Assembly (NCBI GenBank): GCA_023422955.1
Contig: JAFAGG010000028.1
Span: 1 to 18,417, forward strand
Direction of reading: 5' to 3'
DNA length: 18,417 bases
Source: Pseudomonadota bacterium
Lineage (GTDB): Bacteria > Pseudomonadota > Gammaproteobacteria > Burkholderiales > Burkholderiaceae_D
Of the stretch, positions 13,638 to 18,417 are shown one piece after another (position 1 is the first letter of the stretch; every line of letters begins with the position of its first letter). The notes under the pieces were generated by a model. That model worked only from the letters and a program-made list of their open reading frames with translations. It was not told where the DNA came from and did no database searches. A program made the translations under genes and the position numbers.

Positions 13638-15143
13638 ATGCTGGCGGCGCTGCCGATTGCCGTCATCCTGCTGCTGATGATGGGGCTGCGCTGGTCGGCG
13701 GCACGCGCCGGCAGCGTTGGCCTGGCGGTGGCGCTGCTGCTGGCGTGGACGGAGTATGGACTGGGAACGCAGCGCATGCCCGAACTCGGCGCAGCCGGTG
13801 CTGCAGGTGGCGCGATGGCCGAAGCGCTGTTTCTCGCGGCCACCATACTGTGGATCATTTTCCCCGCACTGTGCATTCATGAGCTGCAGATGAAGAAGGG
13901 CGGCATGGACATCCTCAAGCAGGCGATGGAGCGGGTCGCCGGTGATGCCCGCATCCTGGCGCTGCTGGTGGCCTGGTTTTTCGTATTATTCGTCGAAGGC
14001 GCCGCCGGTTTCGGCACGCCGATGGCGCTGGCGGCGCCCTTCCTGGTCGGCGCCGGATTTTCCCGTGTCGCGGCGGTCAGCATGGCCCTGGTCGGTCACG
14101 CGGTAGGCGTGGCGTTCGGAGCGGTGGGCACACCCATCATTCCTCAAGTAGCGGCTTCTTCGCTGGGCGCGCAGGAGCTGGCGGCGGCCAATGCGAATTA
14201 CCATGTGCTGCTCAGCTGGACCTTGCCGCTGGTGGTGATGTGGCTGGCATCCCGCGCCATGCCTGGCGGTCCCGGCAAACCGTTGTGGGGATGGGCTGCG
14301 CTGGCGGCCATCTGTTTTTTTCTGCCGTATTACCTGCTGGCGCGCTTCGTCGGCCCCGAACTGCCGACACTGGCCGGCGCCTTGCTGGGAGCCCTGCTGT
14401 TCATTGCCGCGTTGCGATGGATGCGCAAACCGGAAATGTCGCCGCATGCCGTGGCACCCGGGTCGGCTGTGCTGCTGCGCGCGGCCTCGCCTTACCTGGT
14501 ATTGATAGCGCTGGTAGTGCTGACGCGCCTGGTGCCGCCGGTGCAGGATGCCTTGCGTGCGGTTTCGCTCTCGTGGAGTTACGCGTCATTCAGCGGCAGC
14601 ATGCAGGTGCTTTATCATCCGGGTACTCTGCTGATGCTGAGTTTTCTTTTGGGCGCCTGCTTGCAGCAAGCCTCATTCAGGGAAATCCTGCACGCCGCAG
14701 CCAGCGTGTGCCGCAAGCTGTTTCCGGTGCTGCTGGCGCTGATCGCGATGCTGGGCCTGTCGCGCATCATGGTGCATGCGGGCATGATCGATGCGCTGGC
14801 CCTGGCGGCAGCTGAAGCAGCCGGCCGGAGCTGGCCGCTGTTCGCGCCGCTCATCGGCATCCTGGGGTCCTTCGTGACCGGATCGGCAACCGCGTCCAAT
14901 ATCCTGTTCGGCGGCTTCCAGGTGGCAACTGCGCAGCAACTGGGTTTCTCGGTGCTGGGCATGATGGCAAGCCAGGGATATGGCGCGACTATCGGCAATA
15001 TCGTATCGCCTCACAATATCGTCGCCGCCAGCGCCACCGTGCAACTGGTGGGACGCGAGGGCGAGGTATTGCGCCAGACCGCAGGGATTGCCTTGGCCTA
15101 TGCCGTGCTGGGCGGCCTGCTGGCGTGGCTGGTATTTGCGTAA
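13638..15143 (+). CDS. lctP: Lactate permease family transporter (LctP/LldP/GlcA)
   Basis: A 501-residue inner-membrane protein with about twelve hydrophobic segments. Family signatures include FVEGAAGFGTPMALAAPFLVGAGF (about 117-140; a conserved LctP block), GHAVGVAFGAVGTPI around 152-166, LGSFVTGSATASNILFG near 409-425, and the late GATIGNIVSPHNIVAA-type block. E. coli LldP and GlcA carry lactate and glycolate with protons, but are about 550 residues; this copy is shorter, mostly in loops. The ATG is three bases after the ldhA stop, with AAGGTGG in the ldhA 3' end as ribosome-binding site, so the two are almost certainly one operon. Direction of transport (import or export of fermentation lactate) cannot be told from sequence. 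Confidence 0.92.
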   Translation: MLAALPIAVILLLMMGLRWSAARAGSVGLAVALLLAWTEYGLGTQRMPELGAAGAAGGAMAEALFLAATILWIIFPALCIHELQMKKGGMDILKQAMERVAGDARILALLVAWFFVLFVEGAAGFGTPMALAAPFLVGAGFSRVAAVSMALVGHAVGVAFGAVGTPIIPQVAASSLGAQELAAANANYHVLLSWTLPLVVMWLASRAMPGGPGKPLWGWAALAAICFFLPYYLLARFVGPELPTLAGALLGALLFIAALRWMRKPEMSPHAVAPGSAVLLRAASPYLVLIALVVLTRLVPPVQDALRAVSLSWSYASFSGSMQVLYHPGTLLMLSFLLGACLQQASFREILHAAASVCRKLFPVLLALIAMLGLSRIMVHAGMIDALALAAAEAAGRSWPLFAPLIGILGSFVTGSATASNILFGGFQVATAQQLGFSVLGMMASQGYGATIGNIVSPHNIVAASATVQLVGREGEVLRQTAGIALAYAVLGGLLAWLVFA

Positions 15144-15148
15144 GGTAC

Positions 15149-15166
15149 GGCAGCGCGATTGCTGCC
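15149..15166 (+). terminator. Stem-loop after lctP
   Basis: GGCAGC (15149-15154) pairs with GCTGCC (15161-15166) around a six-base loop, directly after the lctP stop. Only two Ts follow, so it is a weak intrinsic terminator candidate. The remaining gap to the next gene (15167-15240) shows no convincing promoter. Confidence 0.35.
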
Positions 15167-15240
15167 TTCGCTGCTGCGGCCGAGTTCTGGTAAGTTAAGG
15201 CGCTGCGATTCACCCGAAATTGATACAAGGAGATCCTTTC

Positions 15241-16371
15241 ATGCCCGTTTCTTTTCGCCTGCTTCTTCCTGCCGCCATGGCAATGAGCATCGTCTTTCCC
15301 GCTCAGGCGGTCGATGAGGAAAAGGTCCATCGCAGCAAGGAGCAAGCCTTTCGCATGGAAAAGGTGGCCGATGGCTTCAGCCACCCCTGGGCGCTGGCTT
15401 TCCTGCCGGATGGCCGCATGCTGGTGACCGAGCGTGAAGGGCAACTGAACCTGGTGGAGCGCGAAGGCGGCAAGTATGCGCGCATAGACGGATTGCCTAA
15501 AATTACGGCACGCGGCCAGGGCGGTCTGCTGGACGTGGCGGTGCATCCGCACTTCTCTGAAAACAACTGGGTCTACCTCAGTTATGTCGCCGCTGGCGAG
15601 GGCGGCTTTGGCACGCACGTAGGGCGCGGCCGCCTGAAAGGCACGCAGCTGACGGACTTCCAGGTGCTGTTTCGCGCCACGCCCTTCACCACCACCGGGC
15701 AGCATTTCGGATCGCGCCTGGTATTCGACGGCAAGGGCAATCTGTTCATCAGCCTGGGCGACCGCAACGAGCGCGACAGCGCGCAGCAGCTCGATAACCA
15801 TAACGGTTCGCTGATCCGCATCACTGAAGACGGCGGCATTCCCAAGGACAATCCCTTCGCCGGCCGCGACAAGACGCTGCCCGCTATCTACAGCTACGGC
15901 CATCGCAATATCCAGGGCATGACGCAACATCCACAAACCGGGCGCATCTGGCTGCATGAACACGGGCCGCGCGGCGGCGATGAAATCAATGTGCCGGAGC
16001 CGGGCAAGAATTACGGCTGGCCGGTGATTACTTACGGCAAGGAATACTACGGTCCTTCCATCGGCACCACGAAGAAGGAGGGCATGGAGCAGCCGGTGCA
16101 TCAGTGGACGCCTTCGATTGCGCCGTCCGGCATGGCCTTTTATACGGGCACAGCCTTCCCGCGCTGGCAGGGCGATCTGTTCGTCGGTGCGCTGGTGCAA
16201 ACGCATCTGGCGCGTTTGCGTTTCGATGGCCTGCGCATGGTGGAAGAGGAAAGATTGCTGGAAAAGGAAGGACTGCGCATTCGCGATGTGCGACAGGGGC
16301 CGGATGGCTTGCTCTATCTGTTGATCGATGCCGATAAGGCGCCCCTGGTGCGGCTGAAGCCGGTGCAATGA
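15241..16371 (+). CDS. yliI: Secreted PQQ-dependent aldose sugar dehydrogenase, YliI/Asd-like
   Basis: Periplasmic quinoprotein of the soluble glucose dehydrogenase family, oxidising aldose sugars with PQQ; the physiological sugar is unclear. The 376-residue product has a Sec signal ending near A-Q-A (21-23), then a six-bladed propeller start (GFSHPWALAFLPDGRMLVTE around 45-64). Expected active-site residues are visible: His155 in GQHFGSR, Arg222 in YGHRN, and the HGPRGGDEIN block (241-250), with NYGWP at 257-261. Length agrees with E. coli YliI (371). The ATG at 15241 was preferred to a TTG at 15220 because it gives the signal peptide and is preceded by AAGGAG at the right distance. The gene appears monocistronic. 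Whether the host makes PQQ cannot be judged here. Confidence 0.92.
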   Translation: MPVSFRLLLPAAMAMSIVFPAQAVDEEKVHRSKEQAFRMEKVADGFSHPWALAFLPDGRMLVTEREGQLNLVEREGGKYARIDGLPKITARGQGGLLDVAVHPHFSENNWVYLSYVAAGEGGFGTHVGRGRLKGTQLTDFQVLFRATPFTTTGQHFGSRLVFDGKGNLFISLGDRNERDSAQQLDNHNGSLIRITEDGGIPKDNPFAGRDKTLPAIYSYGHRNIQGMTQHPQTGRIWLHEHGPRGGDEINVPEPGKNYGWPVITYGKEYYGPSIGTTKKEGMEQPVHQWTPSIAPSGMAFYTGTAFPRWQGDLFVGALVQTHLARLRFDGLRMVEEERLLEKEGLRIRDVRQGPDGLLYLLIDADKAPLVRLKPVQ

Positions 16372-16379
16372 AAAATGAT

Positions 16380-16405
16380 CAATGGAAATGAACAATGGAA
16401 ATGAG
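16380..16405 (+). repeat. Two 13-bp tandem repeats after yliI
   Basis: CAATGGAAATGA(A/G) occurs twice back to back (16380-16392, 16393-16405) and is followed by a further CAAT. It begins nine bases after the yliI stop. It is non-coding and most likely a slippage product. Confidence 0.7.
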
Positions 16406-16466
16406 CAATCAAAGGCAGGAAGCCGTTCAGCCATGCTGCCTCCATCAGTTTTATGCAGCTTGTTCA

Positions 16467-16494
16467 TTTCAAGGTAATAAATCTGATTTATAGT
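16467..16494 (+). promoter_or_regulatory. Candidate promoter of ppx
   Basis: TTTCAA (16467-16472) and TATAGT (16489-16494) with 16-bp spacing lie in an AT-rich patch within an otherwise GC-rich region. Transcription would start near 16501, giving a ~70-base leader that contains a GC-rich stem-loop. The match is moderate. Confidence 0.4.
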
Positions 16495-16504
16495 CGTCGC
16501 TGGG

Positions 16505-16551
16505 GCGGCATGCCGGGCTTGCAATGCAGGCGATGCCGCTGCCGCATTTTT
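16505..16551 (+). terminator. Terminator-like stem plus T-run in the ppx leader
   Basis: GCGGCAT (16505-16511) pairs with ATGCCGC (16533-16539); an alternative right arm TGCCGC (16540-16545) is followed by A and five Ts (16547-16551). This could end transcription from yliI or, if transcription starts at the promoter just upstream, act as an attenuator in the ppx leader. The loop is long (about 21 bases), which weakens the case. Confidence 0.4.
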
Positions 16552-16572
16552 GGAAATAAATGAAAGAAAAAA

Positions 16573-18030
16573 ATGAGATTTGCCGTTGTCGATCTGGGCT
16601 CCAATAGCTTCCGCCTGCAGGTGGCGGATGTGGAGGACAATGCACTCACCGTGCTCAAGAGCCTGCGCGACCCGATACGCCTGGGCGCCGGCCTGGATGA
16701 ACAGAGCAATCTGACGCCCACTGCCCAGGAGGCGGCAATCAATACCCTGACCGCCTTTCGCAACGTGTTGTCGGCCTATCAGCTCGACGGCGTGCGCGTG
16801 GTCGCCACCAACACCTTGCGTATTGCCGCCAACCGCAACGACTTCATCGAAGTCGCGGAAAAAACCATCGGCTATCCGATCGAAGTGATCTCGGGCGAGG
16901 AAGAAGGGCGCCTGATTTACATGGGTGCGAGCAGCGCGCTGGGGCGCTCGGATGAACGCCGCCTGGTGGTCGATATCGGCGGCGGTTCCACGGAGTTGAT
17001 CGTGGGCGCGGGTTCGCATATCGAAAGCGTGGAGTCCTTCAGCATAGGATCGGTACGTCAGGTTAATACCTTCTTCCCCAATGGGCGCGTCGATGCCGTC
17101 TCGCTGCAAGCCGCCATCTTGTCCGCGCGCGCGCAGTTCGAAGATGGTGTGGCGGCTTTTCATCCTCATCACTGGACGGTCGCTTACGGTTCTTCCGGCA
17201 CCATGCGTGCGATTTCCGATGCGATTGCCGGAAACGAACTGGGCAGCGGCGACCTCGATTACAAAAATCTCGAAGCGCTGGCCGATTACCTGATTGAAGT
17301 GGGCGACCTGAACAAGGTTGACCTGCACGGCATCAAGCCGGAACGCGTGTATGCGATGGCAGGCGGCCTGACCATACTGATGGGCGTGATGCAGGAGATC
17401 GGTTTCGATCGCATGAAAGCGGTCGACGCGGGCTTGCGAACCGGCGTGGTGCAGGACTTGTACTTGCGCTCCAGCCGCCAGGACCGGCGCGAAGATTCGG
17501 TGCAGCAAATGGTGCAGCGCTTCCGTGTCGACCAGGAGCGTGCCAATCGCGCTGCCGAGATCGCCTTGTTTTTGCATGACCAATTGCAGCTGAGTTCGGA
17601 AGACCATAGAAAGTACTTGCGCTGGAGCGGCCTGCTGCACGAGGTCGGTCAGGTGGTGTCGCACACCGGTTATCACAAGCACGGCGCTTACCTGGTTGAG
17701 AATGCGGACATTCCGGGTTTTACCGCGCGCGAACAGGATGTGATGAGCAAGCTGGTGCTCGCGCAAAAAGGCAACCTGCGCAAGATGGGCAGCGCGCTGG
17801 ATCAGCTTGATCTGGCGAAAGCCATTCTGTCCTTGCGTCTTGCGCTCCTGTTCATGCACGCGCGCGGCGGCATCGACCTGTCGCAGGTAAGGCTGAAAAT
17901 GAAGAACAAGATTGAAGTCGAGCTCAAACAGGAAGATGCGCTTGCCCATCCCTCCCTGCAATACTGGCTGGAAAAAGAAGCGCGCTTCTGGAACGAAGTG
18001 GATGTGCCGTTTTCCCTGCGCACCAAATAA
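16573..18030 (+). CDS. ppx: Exopolyphosphatase
   Basis: Removes terminal phosphates from polyphosphate chains; Ppx/GppA family, sugar-kinase/actin fold. The 485-residue protein shows VDLGSNSFRLQV (6-17; first phosphate loop), ATNTLRIAANR (78-88), SGEEEGRLIYMG (107-118) with the catalytic-glutamate region (Glu110/Glu111), DIGGGSTELIVG (134-145; second phosphate loop) and GSSGTMRA near 212-219. The C-terminal third is an HD-like helical domain (LHEVGQVVSHTGYHKHGAYL), as in long Ppx proteins rather than short GppA-like ones, though GppA (pppGpp phosphatase) activity is not excluded. The ATG at 16573 sits in a run of seven As with only GAAAG as a possible ribosome-binding site. No ppk lies beside it in this window; the next gene is a convergent sixA-like phosphatase. 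Confidence 0.92.
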   Translation: MRFAVVDLGSNSFRLQVADVEDNALTVLKSLRDPIRLGAGLDEQSNLTPTAQEAAINTLTAFRNVLSAYQLDGVRVVATNTLRIAANRNDFIEVAEKTIGYPIEVISGEEEGRLIYMGASSALGRSDERRLVVDIGGGSTELIVGAGSHIESVESFSIGSVRQVNTFFPNGRVDAVSLQAAILSARAQFEDGVAAFHPHHWTVAYGSSGTMRAISDAIAGNELGSGDLDYKNLEALADYLIEVGDLNKVDLHGIKPERVYAMAGGLTILMGVMQEIGFDRMKAVDAGLRTGVVQDLYLRSSRQDRREDSVQQMVQRFRVDQERANRAAEIALFLHDQLQLSSEDHRKYLRWSGLLHEVGQVVSHTGYHKHGAYLVENADIPGFTAREQDVMSKLVLAQKGNLRKMGSALDQLDLAKAILSLRLALLFMHARGGIDLSQVRLKMKNKIEVELKQEDALAHPSLQYWLEKEARFWNEVDVPFSLRTK

Positions 18031-18044
18031 GCAAGTGGTGCGCA

Positions 18045-18063
18045 GGCCGGTATGGAGCCGGCC
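18045..18063. terminator. GC-rich stem-loop between convergent ppx and sixA
   Basis: GGCCGG (18045-18050) pairs with CCGGCC (18058-18063) around a seven-base loop, 15 bases after the ppx stop. There is no T-run. In the 125-bp convergent gap it could serve as a weak bidirectional terminator; nothing else notable is seen in the gap. Confidence 0.35.
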
Positions 18064-18155
18064 GGAATTTCAGCTAGCGATCTTGTTCTGCCGGCCTTGG
18101 CTTTCCGGCGAAGACCGGGGCTATCTACCGGTGCAGGCTGCGGTACGCGTGCCGT

Positions 18156-18417
18156 TCAGGGATCGGCCATCTCTGCCTGCAGCGCTGCCTTGATGTAATA
18201 GCGCTGCGTCTCTTCGTGATCGTCCTCTTTGCGTTTCGCGATCCACAGTATGCTGCCCTTGCGCAACGTCCAGTCCTGCGCGCTGCCGGTCAGTAAAAGG
18301 CTTGCCAGTTGGCCCAGCGTGGGCTGGTGGCCGACGATCAGCAAAGTCTTGCCTTGCTCGGCCTGACAGATTTCAAAGGCGCTTTCAACGCCGGTATCCG
18401 GAGCGAGCGGATCACAG
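18156..18417 (-). CDS. sixA: Phosphohistidine phosphatase SixA-like, C-terminal part (5' end beyond window)
   Basis: The minus-strand frame runs from the right edge to a TGA at 18156-18158; about 86 residues are visible and the start is outside the window. LLIVGHQPTLGQLASLLL carries the second active-site His of the histidine-phosphatase (RHG) superfamily, and the preceding DPLAPDTGVESAFE segment and short overall C-terminus resemble SixA, which dephosphorylates histidine phosphotransfer (HPt) domains or nitrogen-PTS proteins. The N-terminal RHG motif cannot be checked. It is convergent with ppx. Other small RHG phosphatases are possible, but the VGHQPTLG context is typical of SixA. Confidence 0.8.
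   Translation of the reverse strand, partial: CDPLAPDTGVESAFEICQAEQGKTLLIVGHQPTLGQLASLLLTGSAQDWTLRKGSILWIAKRKEDDHEETQRYYIKAALQAEMADP

Noticed and set aside
14989..17961. A 990-codon open frame on the minus strand opposite lctP, yliI and ppx.
   Set aside because: It runs antisense to three genes with clear family motifs, shows no recognisable domain and is rich in His, Gln and Arg as typical for antisense frames of GC-rich genes. Its length reflects codon bias.

Overview
The window looks like a piece of a betaproteobacterial chromosome, most likely Burkholderiales and plausibly Oxalobacteraceae (Herminiimonas/Janthinobacterium-like). This rests on moderately high GC content, a Bug-family (TctC-like) solute receptor, a compact 131-residue MgsA, and a sulfate/thiosulfate ABC operon followed elsewhere by YadGH, LdhA, YliI, Ppx and SixA homologues. 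The taxonomy is inferred from protein resemblance only.

Layout. Positions 1-2582 hold the 3' part of a very large repeat exoprotein gene built from ~78-residue (234-bp) units. Next come mgsA (methylglyoxal synthase, 2832-3227) and a small unrecognised gene on the minus strand (3392-3673). Positions 3858-9007 are a sulfur-uptake cluster: a sulfate receptor with its own leader (sbp), then a second, CysP-like receptor with the permeases CysT and CysW and the ATPase CysA. CysT/CysW and CysW/CysA overlap by ATGA, and a strong intrinsic terminator closes the cluster. An orphan Bug-type periplasmic receptor follows (9222-10202), then a 577-bp stretch with no supportable gene. After that come a YadG/YadH-type ABC-2 exporter pair (10780-12506), D-lactate dehydrogenase plus a lactate permease (12636-15143), a secreted PQQ-type aldose sugar dehydrogenase (15241-16371), exopolyphosphatase (16573-18030), and a convergent, right-truncated sixA.

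How the genes work together. The two receptors probably feed one CysTWA importer with sulfate and thiosulfate for assimilation. They differ in export signal (Tat-like versus Sec) and in oxyanion-pocket residues. LdhA and LctP sit 3 bp apart and would couple pyruvate reduction to D-lactate with lactate movement across the inner membrane. MgsA is the entry to the methylglyoxal bypass, which also ends in lactate, but it is far away and not in the same operon.

Most of the window is ordinary core metabolism and transport, and I see no clearly new multi-gene system. The points most worth a second look are a 10-bp GC-rich hairpin inside the first codons of cysT, a 19-bp dyad within the promoter of the second receptor operon, the two-receptor contrast, the two-unit periodicity of the exoprotein repeats, and a 15-bp tandem repeat at the end of yadG that carries the Shine-Dalgarno sequence of yadH.
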